A stretch of 64,000 nt of DNA from Postechiella marina (GCF_039538365.1 NZ_BAABCA010000002.1:310001-374000), one strand, 5' to 3'. Positions 28,913 to 39,221 are shown, counted from the stretch's first letter. Notes: generated by a model not told the origin, from the sequence alone. A program made the numbers and translations.

Positions 28913-31900
28913 ATGAAATATTTTACATGTATACTTATCTGTTTTCTTTGTTTTTGTGGTGTTTCGCATAGCCAAATATCTAATTACAAAACGAAAAAAG
29001 TTGCTGTAAAAGACTCTATAAAAATTGAAGACGTAAGCATAAATTCTAATGCTTTTTCGGTTAGAAAAAAAGACAATACACTAATAGATTCTTCTTTTTA
29101 TAGTATTAATTTCCCTAAAGCTATTTTAACTTTTAAAAAAACTATAGATACCGACTCTATTATTATTAATTATTTAAAATTTCCAGATTTTTTAACCAAA
29201 ACATACAAAGAACTAGATGAAAGCATTATAGTTAACAATACAAACACCACCAACAAATTATACAAACTTACACAGCCTAACACATCTAAAAGTTACATTC
29301 CGTTTGATGGTCTTACCACATCGGGTAGTATTTCTCGTGGAGTAACAGTGGGTAATAACCAAAACTCGGTTTTAAATAGTGAATTAGATTTACAAATAAG
29401 CGGAAAACTTAACGAAAAAGTATCGCTTAGAGCTTCGATTCAAGATGCCAACATCCCTTTACAAGAAAGTGGATATTCGCAACGCTTAGACGAGTTTGAC
29501 CAAGTTTTTATAGAGCTTTACAGCAACAAGTGGAACATACGTGCTGGCGATATAGATTTACAAAATCAAGATTCTTATTTTGCTAGTTTTTCTAAACGCG
29601 CACAAGGTTTATTTGTTAATGCCAAATTAGGCAACGACGAGCAAACCAATGTTTTTGCTGCAGGAGCTTTGGTACGCGGGCAATTTACCACAAGCCAATT
29701 TACAGCACAAGAAGGTAACCAAGGTCCATACAAATTGCAAGGCCAAAATGGAGAACTTTTTGTACTTATTGTATCTGGTAGCGAAACTATTTATGTTAAT
29801 GGTGTACCTGTTAAACGTGGAGAAAACGAAGATTATATTATAGATTATAATGCTGGAGAAATTATTTTTAACTCTACTTTTCCTATTACTTCTGAAATGC
29901 GTATTACTGCCGATTATCAATTTAGCGAACGTAATTACTCGCGACTTGTGGCTTATGGTGGTGGTAAATTTGAAAGTGATAAATTAAATATTGGTGTTTC
30001 TGTGTATTCTGAAAACGATTCTAAAAACCAACCTTTACAGCAAAACCTATCTGAAGAGCAAGTAGATATTTTAGCAAATGCGGGAGACGATAAATCGCAA
30101 ATGGTAGCACCATCAGAAATTAAAGAAACACTAAACGAAAACCGAATTCTTTATAAAAAAGAGATTATTAATGGCACAGAGGCTTTTGTTTTTTCGAATA
30201 ATGAAAACGACGAACTTTACCGAGTTACTTTTAGCAATGTTGGAGAAAACCAAGGCGACTATAATTTAAGCAGCATAAATGCTATTAACAATATTTACGA
30301 ATTTGTTGGTGTTTTACAAGGTAATTACGCCCCTGTAGTGCAGCTTATTGCCCCAACAAAATTGCAAATAGTTGTGGTTAACGGGACTTACAAACCATCG
30401 AACAAAACAAACATTAAGTTTGAAGGCTCTGGAAGTAAAAACGATTTAAATGCCTTTTCTAATATAGATGATGACAATAATAATGGCTTTGCAGGAAAAC
30501 TAAATATAGAACAAAATTTAATAAAGAAAGATAGCTTATGGAGTTTAAACGCTTATATTGATAGCGATTATATCTCTGCTAATTATAGAAACATTGAGGG
30601 TTTATACAATCCCGAGTTTAATAGAGATTGGAATTTAGAGCAACCAACAGGAAACCAAATTATTGGCAACTTGGGCAATCAAATTTTATTAAATTCTGGC
30701 CTGCATTTATTTCATCCTAAAAAAGGGTTTATCGATTATCAATTTCAACATTTAAATTATTCTTATGGCTTTAATGGCAACCGGCATGTGGCAAGTGCTC
30801 ATGTTTTTTTTAATAAGCTCCAATTATTCTCTAACTCTAGCTTTTTAAAATCGGCTTCAAACGCAAATACCTCAACTTTTTTAAGGTCTTACAACACTCT
30901 AATATACGGAATGAAAAAAAGCTGGATAGGCACCAAACTAGCTATTGAAGACAACCAACAAAAAGACATTAACACCAAAGTATTAACACCTCTAAGTCAG
31001 AAATTTAAATCGTACGAAATATTTACTGGCATTGGAGATAGCAGCCAGGTTTTTGCAGAAATAGGATATAAAAACCGTGCAAACGATAGTATTAAAAATA
31101 ATAAATTGCAAAGAGTAAACACATCGAACACCTTTTATTTAGACTCTAAATTAATTAAGAATACAACTACCAATTTGTCTTTTTACGCAAACTACAGAAT
31201 GCTTAAAAATGAAGACGAAGCTATTGATGACGAACAATCTATAAACTCTAGAATACAATACAATCAAAAACTTTTTAAACAACTTGTACTATGGAATACA
31301 GTTTTTGAAACCAACTCTGGCGCCTTAGCACAACAAGATTTCACCTATGTAGAAGTAGAGCCTGGACAAGGCACTTACACCTGGATTGATTATAACAATA
31401 ATGGTATACAAGAACTTGAAGAGTTTGAAATTGCCCAATTTCAAGATCAAGGCAAATATATTCGTGTACTTTTACCAAATCGTGTTTTTGTAAAAACACA
31501 CCAAAATAGACTAAGCCAAACACTTACTATAAACCCATCGCAATGGTCGGTTAGTAAAAACTCATCTAAAAAATTCTGGTCTCATTTTTACAATCAAACC
31601 AGTTATTTAATTGATAGAAAAATAAAAAGAGATGGTAATAATTTTAATTTAAATCCTTTTAAAGAAGATGAAGAAAACCAATTAGGATTGCAATTAAACT
31701 TAAGAAATGTATTCTTTTTTAACAGAGGAAAGCAGCATTACACAACCTCGTACACCTATTTAAAAAACCAATCGAGAAATATACTATCTATTGGTTTTAT
31801 AGAAAACAACTTAAAGAGCCACCAAGTAAACTTTAACCATAAAATTGAAGATAGCTGGTTACTAAATATGCTTTTTGCTCTTGACACCAACGAAAGTATT

Positions 31901-32332
31901 AGCGAAAATTTTGCCAGCAAGAATTACAACTTTGACGAAACACGTTTTAACCCTAAAATATCGTACATTTTAAACGATAACGCGCAGTTTGATATCTTTT
32001 ATCAATACGCAACAAAAGACAATACTATTGGTGGATTAGAGTCTTTAAAACAACAAAAATACGGCACATCGTTTGCTTTTTCTAATCAAGAACGTGGTGC
32101 TATAAATGGAGAGTTTAATTTCTTTTCTAATAGTTTTACTGGTAGTGCAAACACACCAGTATCTTACCAAATGTTAGAAGGCTTACAAGATGGAAAAAAC
32201 TTTACATGGAGTTTATTAGCACAAAAGAAAATAACTAAATTTTTAGATTTAAACCTTAGTTATTTTGGAAGAAAGACCGAAACGAGTAAAACCATTCATA
32301 CAGGAAACATTCAACTAAAAGCTTATTTTTAA
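28913..32332 (+). CDS. Very large predicted outer-membrane protein, function unknown
   Basis: A 1139-residue protein when started at the ATG at 28913, which gives a signal peptide (MKYFTCILICFLCFCGVSHSQ). A longer frame from a GTG at 28853 would bury this peptide. The mature protein is beta-rich throughout. A conserved-looking block near 140-350 has TTSGSISRGVTVGNNQNS, ISGKLNEKVSLRASIQD, NIRAGDIDLQ and VSGSETIYVNGVPVKRGE; some of this recalls repeats in the gliding-motility translocon protein SprA, but the protein is far shorter than SprA. It ends in a barrel-like strand (NIQLKAYF). I do not recognise a named family. It abuts the convergent M28 peptidase gene with no gap. Confidence 0.75.
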   Translation: MKYFTCILICFLCFCGVSHSQISNYKTKKVAVKDSIKIEDVSINSNAFSVRKKDNTLIDSSFYSINFPKAILTFKKTIDTDSIIINYLKFPDFLTKTYKELDESIIVNNTNTTNKLYKLTQPNTSKSYIPFDGLTTSGSISRGVTVGNNQNSVLNSELDLQISGKLNEKVSLRASIQDANIPLQESGYSQRLDEFDQVFIELYSNKWNIRAGDIDLQNQDSYFASFSKRAQGLFVNAKLGNDEQTNVFAAGALVRGQFTTSQFTAQEGNQGPYKLQGQNGELFVLIVSGSETIYVNGVPVKRGENEDYIIDYNAGEIIFNSTFPITSEMRITADYQFSERNYSRLVAYGGGKFESDKLNIGVSVYSENDSKNQPLQQNLSEEQVDILANAGDDKSQMVAPSEIKETLNENRILYKKEIINGTEAFVFSNNENDELYRVTFSNVGENQGDYNLSSINAINNIYEFVGVLQGNYAPVVQLIAPTKLQIVVVNGTYKPSNKTNIKFEGSGSKNDLNAFSNIDDDNNNGFAGKLNIEQNLIKKDSLWSLNAYIDSDYISANYRNIEGLYNPEFNRDWNLEQPTGNQIIGNLGNQILLNSGLHLFHPKKGFIDYQFQHLNYSYGFNGNRHVASAHVFFNKLQLFSNSSFLKSASNANTSTFLRSYNTLIYGMKKSWIGTKLAIEDNQQKDINTKVLTPLSQKFKSYEIFTGIGDSSQVFAEIGYKNRANDSIKNNKLQRVNTSNTFYLDSKLIKNTTTNLSFYANYRMLKNEDEAIDDEQSINSRIQYNQKLFKQLVLWNTVFETNSGALAQQDFTYVEVEPGQGTYTWIDYNNNGIQELEEFEIAQFQDQGKYIRVLLPNRVFVKTHQNRLSQTLTINPSQWSVSKNSSKKFWSHFYNQTSYLIDRKIKRDGNNFNLNPFKEDEENQLGLQLNLRNVFFFNRGKQHYTTSYTYLKNQSRNILSIGFIENNLKSHQVNFNHKIEDSWLLNMLFALDTNESISENFASKNYNFDETRFNPKISYILNDNAQFDIFYQYATKDNTIGGLESLKQQKYGTSFAFSNQERGAINGEFNFFSNSFTGSANTPVSYQMLEGLQDGKNFTWSLLAQKKITKFLDLNLSYFGRKTETSKTIHTGNIQLKAYF

Positions 32333-33241
32333 TTACAGAGATTTGTCTGTTTTTTCAAAAACAGACATAATGGTTTCTACTGCTTTTTTGTAAAATTCTG
32401 GGTGGATATTTTCGTAATCATCTGTAGGTTCATGATAATCCTTATGGTCTTCTACTCCAAAATATAAAAAGGGAATATTATTTTTATAGAAATTGGCATG
32501 ATCTGAGGCATAGGTCCAATTTTCTAAACCATCTTCGCCATCGTGTCCTAGTTTAAGCTCTAAATCATCAACAGTATTTACACCTAAAATTAATTGTTTC
32601 AAAGTTTTGTTAAAGGCTGTACCCACAACAAACAATTCATTTTTAACACTTCTACTAATCATGTCTAAATTTATATTAAGCTTTATGTTTTTTAAAGAAA
32701 TAGCAGAGGTGCTTACAAAATACTTAGACCCACGAAGCCCTAATTCTTCAGCATCAAAGGCTGCTAAAATAACAGAATGCTTTGGCGGGTGGGTTTTAAA
32801 ATATTCTGCGAAAGCAAACAAAGCACTTACTCCAGAAGCGTTATCATCTGCTCCATTAAAAATTTGCCCCCCTTTTTTTCCTTCATGATCGTAATGAGCG
32901 CTAATAACAATATATTTATTAGCATGTTCTGTGCCTTTAACAACTCCTAAAACATTTGATGCATTATACGTTTTATTACCTTTAACAAAGGTAAAAGGCT
33001 GTTCGAAAGATTTTTTAAAAGGCTTTAATCCAGAGCTGTAAAATTGATTTATAATATATTTTTTAGCTTTTACTGCGCCTTTAGTTCCTGTGCGCCTGCC
33101 CTCGAAGATATCGGAAGAAAGCGTTTTTACATGCTGCAACAAAGCGTCTTTACTCCATGAATTGACAGCATTATTCGCATTTTGAGCAAAACCAATACAG
33201 CTAAAGCCTATAAAAAATACTAAAATTTTAATTTGTAGCAT
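32333..33241 (-). CDS. Secreted M28-family metallopeptidase
   Basis: A 302-residue zinc aminopeptidase-like enzyme. All five metal ligands of the family are visible: ISAHYDHEG (His), NGADDNASGV (Asp), FDAEELGLRG (Glu), LNLDMISRS (Asp) and DYHEPTDDY (His). The start was set at the ATG at 33241 (MLQIKILVFFIGFSCIGFAQ, a signal peptide); the frame opens two codons earlier with TTG. A 21-base hairpin terminator of the upstream operon ends 5 bases before the start codon, so its translation initiation region adjoins that structure. Confidence 0.9.
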   Translation of the reverse strand: MLQIKILVFFIGFSCIGFAQNANNAVNSWSKDALLQHVKTLSSDIFEGRRTGTKGAVKAKKYIINQFYSSGLKPFKKSFEQPFTFVKGNKTYNASNVLGVVKGTEHANKYIVISAHYDHEGKKGGQIFNGADDNASGVSALFAFAEYFKTHPPKHSVILAAFDAEELGLRGSKYFVSTSAISLKNIKLNINLDMISRSVKNELFVVGTAFNKTLKQLILGVNTVDDLELKLGHDGEDGLENWTYASDHANFYKNNIPFLYFGVEDHKDYHEPTDDYENIHPEFYKKAVETIMSVFEKTDKSL

Positions 33242-33245
33242 AAAC

Positions 33246-33297
33246 AAAAAACTAACTTATACTAAAGTAGTATTAATTTAGTATAAGTTAGTTTTTT
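33246..33297 (-). terminator. Strong terminator of the planctomycete-type cytochrome operon
   Basis: A perfect 21-base inverted repeat (33246-33266 with 33277-33297), 10-base loop, 12 bases past the stop of the preceding gene. The distal arm ends 4 bases upstream of the M28 start codon. Confidence 0.82.
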
Positions 33298-33308
33298 ATT
33301 AATTAGAA

Positions 33309-35447
33309 TTAATAAAAATACAGTTGATCTACATAAATTCTAGATTTTTTATGGGGTGTTGCTATAATTTTATAATATTTAAAGATTTTGTTTTTTGGCA
33401 CTTCAATTTTAAGTCTTCGTGGCCTTTTATCCTCAATATCTTGATTCTTTTTATCTCCTTTTAGTTTTCTTGGTGTTTTTTTAATTTGTTTTAATAAAGT
33501 AAGATTGTTTTTATCTTGACCTGCCCAAACCTCTAATGTAGCTAAAGGCTCTGTTTTAGACCATTTATGCACACCATAATTAAAAATAATATGCTTTATA
33601 GTTGGCGGATTTTCTCCAAAATAAGCAAGAGCGTTTAAAGGGTTGTTAAAGTTAAATGCAGCCCAAGATGGTGTGGAATTTGCTGTACCATTTCCTGCTT
33701 TATTATGGTCTATTAATATTCTTGAAGCTACACCAATAAATTCGTTGTTTTCACCTTCGTAGGTTACTTCAAATTGTTTTGGCGTATAGCCTTTATCTAT
33801 AAATTTAATAGTTTTTACATTACTTGCCAACCAACCTTTTTTATAAGCAATGGCCTTAAAAGGTTTCTTATTTTTTAAATCGACTTGAATTGGCGTTTTA
33901 AATAATTTAGAAGATTTAGTAGGAACTGTACCATCTGTAGTATAGCGTATTTCTACTCCTGGCATTTTATGTCCTAACTCGATAAAATCACCTTTAGAAA
34001 TAATAGTTTTTTCACTTAACAACACAGGTGGAGTTAGCTTTAATGCCTTACCATCACTTTTAAACCCTGTTTCAAAATGCACATTAGGAAATTCTAATTT
34101 TAAACCATCAATAGCCTCGTTATTTATTTCTGTATTCCATAAATAAAGTGTTTCTAGCTTAGGTAATTGTTTTAATAAATCTTTAATTTCAACATCTACT
34201 TTTGTTCCGCTTAAAGACAGAGTTTTTAAATTAACACAGGTTTTTAAGCCCGATAAATCATTGGTTGTAACATCAGTAAAGTTTAGCAGTAAATTATTTA
34301 GGTTTGATAACGAACTTATAAAATCTATAGATGATTTATCTACAGGAAGAAACGATAAGTTTAAAGAAACAATTTGTTCTTTTATACTCGATAAATCGGT
34401 AAGAAACTCTGGTCTATACGTTTCTCTTCCGTTTATAACCACCTCTATAGCTGGAGATGCTGGCGATTTTTGAATAACACTTCTAAAAGGGTTTTGTAAT
34501 CCATCAATAATTTCGGTTTTAGCAAAATTAAAAGCAAAAACAGGCTCTATGCTTTTGTTTTTAGATGCTAGTAATTTTGATGTAATCTGCTTTAAACCAT
34601 CCTCTTCTGGTAATTGTGCCAATGCAATTTTATTGTCTGCGCCTTGTTTAATCCATGCATTTATTAATTGTATTTCGCCCTTGGTAAGTTGTTTTTTACC
34701 CTGAGGTGGCATATGCTTCTTATTATCTTCGGGTAAATGTACACGTTTTAATAAGGCACTTTTCTCTGGGTTTCCTGCAATCCAAAGTTTGCCTCCTTTT
34801 CCTCCATGCATCATGCCTTCAAAAGAACTCATGTCTAACTCACCCTTTCGTTTTTCAGAATTATGACAACTTAAACATTTAGAATCTAACACTGGTTTTA
34901 CAAAACCTTGAAAAATTGGAGTCTCTTCATTAAGTTTTACAACCTTTGTTTTAACTAAAGGTTCGGTTATAAAATTAGTACCATGTGTTAAACCAGCACC
35001 ATAGTGGCCAACAAAAACAACACCAATTACGCCTACGTAAAGCAACGCATTAAACACCTTTTCTTTTTTAACAAAAGTAAGTACGTAAACTAGAAAACAT
35101 ATACCAACTCCAAACCATTTATGCAGTGTCATTAAATCTGTAGTGTCGCCTTCCATAGAAAGAAAAAGTCCCATTATAGTTGCTATAACCGTTGTAAATG
35201 CAGTAAACACTATTAAAAACCTGTTTATGTTTTTATAAGTTTCTGCTTCGATTTGTTTTTTAAAAAAACTAAAAATAGCTAGCAAAACAATAAACGCAAT
35301 TGGAAAGTGTAAAACAAGCGGATGCATTCTACCAAGGGGTTGAAGCCAATAGGGAATAATAACACCTTTCTCGAAAATTAATAACACCACCAAAAAGCAA
35401 TGCAATAAAAATAATAGGTTTATAACTGTAGATTCTAGTTTTTTCAT
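33309..35447 (-). CDS. Membrane c-type cytochrome fused to LRR-like and FN3-associated domains
   Basis: A 712-residue multi-domain protein. Residues 1-160 contain about four or five membrane helices with histidines (GRMHPLVLHFPIAF, VGHYGAGLTHG), resembling the DUF2231 membrane domain. A planctomycete-type cytochrome domain follows, with haem site CLSCH (191-195) and a methionine in HMPPQG (M246) as a possible axial ligand. Residues about 320-460 look leucine-rich-repeat-like (NLKTLSLSGTKVD, KLETLYLWNTEIN). Then comes a chitobiase/FN3-associated segment (VEIRYTTDGTVPTKS) and a C-terminal discoidin-like region. It is the last gene of a five-gene operon; the membrane part could pass electrons from the periplasmic partners to the respiratory chain. 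Confidence 0.85.
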   Translation of the reverse strand: MKKLESTVINLLFLLHCFLVVLLIFEKGVIIPYWLQPLGRMHPLVLHFPIAFIVLLAIFSFFKKQIEAETYKNINRFLIVFTAFTTVIATIMGLFLSMEGDTTDLMTLHKWFGVGICFLVYVLTFVKKEKVFNALLYVGVIGVVFVGHYGAGLTHGTNFITEPLVKTKVVKLNEETPIFQGFVKPVLDSKCLSCHNSEKRKGELDMSSFEGMMHGGKGGKLWIAGNPEKSALLKRVHLPEDNKKHMPPQGKKQLTKGEIQLINAWIKQGADNKIALAQLPEEDGLKQITSKLLASKNKSIEPVFAFNFAKTEIIDGLQNPFRSVIQKSPASPAIEVVINGRETYRPEFLTDLSSIKEQIVSLNLSFLPVDKSSIDFISSLSNLNNLLLNFTDVTTNDLSGLKTCVNLKTLSLSGTKVDVEIKDLLKQLPKLETLYLWNTEINNEAIDGLKLEFPNVHFETGFKSDGKALKLTPPVLLSEKTIISKGDFIELGHKMPGVEIRYTTDGTVPTKSSKLFKTPIQVDLKNKKPFKAIAYKKGWLASNVKTIKFIDKGYTPKQFEVTYEGENNEFIGVASRILIDHNKAGNGTANSTPSWAAFNFNNPLNALAYFGENPPTIKHIIFNYGVHKWSKTEPLATLEVWAGQDKNNLTLLKQIKKTPRKLKGDKKNQDIEDKRPRRLKIEVPKNKIFKYYKIIATPHKKSRIYVDQLYFY

Positions 35448-35453
35448 GTTCTT

Positions 35454-36908
35454 TTACGCCAAAATATCTTTAACAACATGCCCATGCACATCGGTTAATC
35501 TAAATCGTCTTCCTAAATGTTTGTATGTTAACTTTTCGTGGTCTAGCCCCATTAAATGCATAATGGTAGCATGTAAATCATGAATATGCACAGGGTTTTC
35601 AATAATGTTATACCCAAATTCGTCTGTTTTACCGTAAGACATTCCGCCTTTTACTCCACCACCAGCCATAAACATACTAAATGCTCTTGGGTGATGATCT
35701 CTTCCATAATTATCTTTAGTTAATTTACCTTGACAATAGTTAGTTCGCCCAAATTCGCCACCCCAAATCACTAAAGTTTCGTCTAATAATCCACGTTGTT
35801 TTAAATCTGTTATTAAAGCAGCCGATGCTTTGTCTACATCCATGGCTTGCTTAGGCATATCTCTTTGCAAGTTACCATGTTGATCCCACCCTTGGTGATA
35901 CAATTGTACAAACCTCACACCAGATTCAGATAGTTTTCTAGCCAGTAAACAGTTAGACGCATAAGTACCCGGAATTAAAGAATCTGAGCCATACATTTCT
36001 GTAATATGAGCAGGCTCTTTAGATAAATCTGTAATTTCTGGAACAGCAGTTTGCATTCTAAACGCCATTTCGTACTGCTTAATTTTTGCATGTATTTCTG
36101 GATCGCCAAACTCTGCATGCCCTAAATTATTTAGTTCTGCTAGATTATCTAACATTTTTTTTCGTTGCATTTTATCCATACCTTTTGGGTTGTTTAAATA
36201 CAAAATAGGATCTTCGCTAGCACTTAATTGTACACCTTGATGTGTACTGTCTAAAAAACCGTTAGACCATAATTTTGAATACACACCTTGACCGTTACCA
36301 GAACCTTTTGAGAGTAACACACAAAAGGCGGGTAGGTTTTTGTTTTCGCTGCCTAAACCATAACTAAACCAAGACCCCATACTTGGTCTGTTACCTTGTT
36401 GAGACCCTGTTTGCAAGAATGTTAATGCTGGATCGTGGTTAATAGCATCTGTGTGCATACTCTTTATAACACAAATATCGTCTGTGATTTTTGCGATATT
36501 AGGAAACAAATCACTTACCCAAGTACCCGATTTTCCATATTGATTAAAGTCGAATTTAGAACCAACCAAGGGGAAGTTTTTTTGATTTGCGGTCATTCCT
36601 GTTAAACGTTGTCCTTGACGGATTGAGTCTGGCAAATCTTCGCCAAACATATCTCTAAGTTTTGGTTTATAGTCAAAACTTTCTAGTTGCGATGGTGCAC
36701 CGTTTTGTGTAAGCATAATAATGCGTTTTGCTTTAGATGCAAAATGCTTAATACCAAGAGGCAACTCGTTGCTTGCAACAGGAGACCCCTTTAATAAATC
36801 TGGAATTAAAAGAGATCCTAAAGCAGCGCCTCCTACTCCCATAGCCATTTTACCTAAAAAATGCCTTCTGTTTATGTTTAATCGATGTTCAAAAAATTCT
36901 TTGTCCAT
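35454..36908 (-). CDS. DUF1501 protein with Tat signal
   Basis: A 484-residue member of the DUF1501 family, an alkaline-phosphatase/sulfatase-like fold of unknown activity. A twin-arginine signal is visible (NRRHFLGK, R14-R15, then a hydrophobic GVGGAALGSLL). Conserved segments include MLTQNGAPSQLESFDYKP, MHTDAINHDPALTF, LYHQGWDQHGNL and VIWGGEFGRTNYCQG. In Planctomycetes and Verrucomicrobia DUF1501 genes nearly always follow a DUF1549/DUF1553 gene, and here it follows one by 6 bases. It is presumably exported folded to the periplasm and works with the cytochrome proteins. Confidence 0.92.
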   Translation of the reverse strand: MDKEFFEHRLNINRRHFLGKMAMGVGGAALGSLLIPDLLKGSPVASNELPLGIKHFASKAKRIIMLTQNGAPSQLESFDYKPKLRDMFGEDLPDSIRQGQRLTGMTANQKNFPLVGSKFDFNQYGKSGTWVSDLFPNIAKITDDICVIKSMHTDAINHDPALTFLQTGSQQGNRPSMGSWFSYGLGSENKNLPAFCVLLSKGSGNGQGVYSKLWSNGFLDSTHQGVQLSASEDPILYLNNPKGMDKMQRKKMLDNLAELNNLGHAEFGDPEIHAKIKQYEMAFRMQTAVPEITDLSKEPAHITEMYGSDSLIPGTYASNCLLARKLSESGVRFVQLYHQGWDQHGNLQRDMPKQAMDVDKASAALITDLKQRGLLDETLVIWGGEFGRTNYCQGKLTKDNYGRDHHPRAFSMFMAGGGVKGGMSYGKTDEFGYNIIENPVHIHDLHATIMHLMGLDHEKLTYKHLGRRFRLTDVHGHVVKDILA

Positions 36909-36914
36909 GGGTCT

Positions 36915-39221
36915 TTAACTTTTCATTATTGTTTCTTCCATATTATACAAGGTGTGTATAATTTGCATTAGGGAGGCTACTTTAACAGAGTCTCTGTTTT
37001 TAGAAATAGGATATTCACCAACATCAATAAAGTTTAATGCATTTTCTGGTGTTTCTGTAAATGCTTCTTTTTGTTCGTTGTAATATGCAAGGAGAATATC
37101 TTTTTCTTTTGGTTTTATTTTACGACAAACAATTAATCGAAATGCTTTTTCAATCTTTTGATCTATAGACAATTGTTCTTTATTTAATTTTTCTGACAAT
37201 ACACGTGCAGACTCTAAAGTTGTAGGGCCATTTAGCATAATTAAAGCTTGTAAAGGTGTAGATGTACTTTGTCTTTTTACTTCGCATTGGTCTCTAGTAG
37301 CAGCATCAAAAGTGGTTTGTACAGGTGGTAAAACCGTTCTTTTAATTAAGGTATAAATGCCTCTACGGTATAATTTATCGCCATGATCTTGAACATAAGT
37401 TGCCAACAAACCTCTTCTAGAACTTGCAGATGCCCACAACTTATCTGGTTGGTATGGTTTTACACTAGGGCCTCCAATTTCTTTATTAAGCAAACCGCTA
37501 CTTTCTAAAATATGATCTCTAATTATTTCGGCATTTAAACGGGTTCTGTTCATTCTAGCTAAAAACATATTTTCTGGATCTGTTTTTAATTTATCAGGCT
37601 GAACAATTGTAGATTGTGTATAGGTTGCAGAGGTTACAATTTGCTTTATAAGACGTTTAATATCCCATCCGTTTTCTTGAAAATCTACCGCCAACCAGTC
37701 TAACAATTTAGAATGCGTTGGTAAATCGCCTTGCATACCAAAATCTCCAGAAGAATTTACAATACCTCTACCAAAAATATCTTGCCACACTCGATTAACG
37801 TAAACACGAGCTGTTAATGGGTTATTTTTATCAATTAACCATTTGGCTAAACCAAGCCTATTAGATTCAAATTTGTCCTTGTTAAATTCAAGAATTGCTT
37901 TAGGAGTATCAAAATCTACAGTATCGGTTTTACCATCATACACCCCTCTATCTAGAACATGTGTGGTACGAATTCCGGGTTTGTCTTCCATAACCATAAC
38001 ATTTACATTTTCAGGGCTTTTTTTGTTTATAAATGGTAGTTTGTCTTTAATCAGTTTATCATCAATAGTAATAAGTGGCGGGTTTGCAAGTACGCGCACA
38101 CCACTGTACAATCCTTTTTCTGGTACTTTATCAAAAAAGGCAAATGCACTGTAATAATCTTTTTGAGAAATAGGATCGTATTTATGATCATGACATTTAG
38201 CACACTCAAAAGTCAACCCAAGAAAAGCTTTTCCGAAGGTGTTAGTTCTGTCGGTAACATATTCTATGCGATATTCTTCTTGTATTACACCGCCTTCTTG
38301 TGTTATTTTATGGTTTCTGTTAAACCCTGTGGCTAAAATGGCTTCAATATTTTTTTGTGGTAACAAATCGCCAGCCAGTTGCCAAGTTATAAACTTATCG
38401 TAGCTGTAATTTTCGTTAAACGCATGAATTACCCAATCTCTCCATGGCCACATGCTACGTCCGCAATCATCTTGATACCCATGAGAATCTGCATAACGCG
38501 CTACATCAAGCCAATGAAGAGCCATTTTTTCTCCATAATGTTTATTGGCTAAAAGTTGGTCTACAACTTTTTGGTAAGCATCGGTAGAAGTATCGTTTAA
38601 AAATTGGTTTTGCAATTCTAAAGATGGAGGTAATCCTGTTAAATCGAAAGCAACGCGTTTTAAAAGACGCTCTTTCCCTGCTCTTTGGTTTGGCTGAAGC
38701 CCCATACCTTCAATTTTATTTAATATAAAATAGTCAATATCGTTAGCAACCCAATCTGCATTTTTAACTTCTGGAAGCTCTGGTTTTCTGGGAGCCACAA
38801 ATGCCCAATGCTTTTGATAGTTTGCCCCTTGTTTTATCCACTTTCTTATTATTTTTATTTCGTATTCTGACAGTTTTAAATTAGAATCGCTAGGTGGCAT
38901 AACCTTTAAAGTATCGTTTGTAGTTATTCTAGCAATAACCTCAGATTTATCTGGTTCTCCGCTTACAATAGCATGCTTATCTTTATTGTCTTTTAAGGCT
39001 TTATACGCACCTTCTTCTGTATCTAATCTAAGATCTGCAGATCTTTTGTTTGCATCTGGCCCATGGCAATTAAAACACTTATCAGACAGAATAGGGCGTA
39101 CATCAAAATTATAATCTACAATTTTTGGCACCTTCTTTTCTGGTATATTGGTATAGCCTGTATTCTTGTTTTTACAAGACGAGATTATAATTATAATTAA
39201 TATGAGAAATCTAAACTTCAT
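36915..39221 (-). CDS. PSCyt1-DUF1549-DUF1553 lipoprotein, copy 1
   Basis: A 768-residue predicted lipoprotein (IISSC, C16). A planctomycete cytochrome C domain comes first, with haem motif CFNCH (49-53) and VMPP as possible axial Met. The DUF1549 domain contains HWLDVARYADSHGYQ and a second CxxCH (FECAKCHDHKYDP). The C-terminal DUF1553 domain has NPLTARVYVNRVWQDIFGRGIV and QALIMLNGPT. The family is predicted to be a periplasmic redox or substrate-processing enzyme; no activity is firmly established. Its ATG overlaps the stop of the NHL gene by one base (TAATG), and DUF1501 follows after 6 bases. It is closely similar, and equal in length, to the gene at 40428-42734. Confidence 0.92.
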   Translation of the reverse strand: MKFRFLILIIIIISSCKNKNTGYTNIPEKKVPKIVDYNFDVRPILSDKCFNCHGPDANKRSADLRLDTEEGAYKALKDNKDKHAIVSGEPDKSEVIARITTNDTLKVMPPSDSNLKLSEYEIKIIRKWIKQGANYQKHWAFVAPRKPELPEVKNADWVANDIDYFILNKIEGMGLQPNQRAGKERLLKRVAFDLTGLPPSLELQNQFLNDTSTDAYQKVVDQLLANKHYGEKMALHWLDVARYADSHGYQDDCGRSMWPWRDWVIHAFNENYSYDKFITWQLAGDLLPQKNIEAILATGFNRNHKITQEGGVIQEEYRIEYVTDRTNTFGKAFLGLTFECAKCHDHKYDPISQKDYYSAFAFFDKVPEKGLYSGVRVLANPPLITIDDKLIKDKLPFINKKSPENVNVMVMEDKPGIRTTHVLDRGVYDGKTDTVDFDTPKAILEFNKDKFESNRLGLAKWLIDKNNPLTARVYVNRVWQDIFGRGIVNSSGDFGMQGDLPTHSKLLDWLAVDFQENGWDIKRLIKQIVTSATYTQSTIVQPDKLKTDPENMFLARMNRTRLNAEIIRDHILESSGLLNKEIGGPSVKPYQPDKLWASASSRRGLLATYVQDHGDKLYRRGIYTLIKRTVLPPVQTTFDAATRDQCEVKRQSTSTPLQALIMLNGPTTLESARVLSEKLNKEQLSIDQKIEKAFRLIVCRKIKPKEKDILLAYYNEQKEAFTETPENALNFIDVGEYPISKNRDSVKVASLMQIIHTLYNMEETIMKS

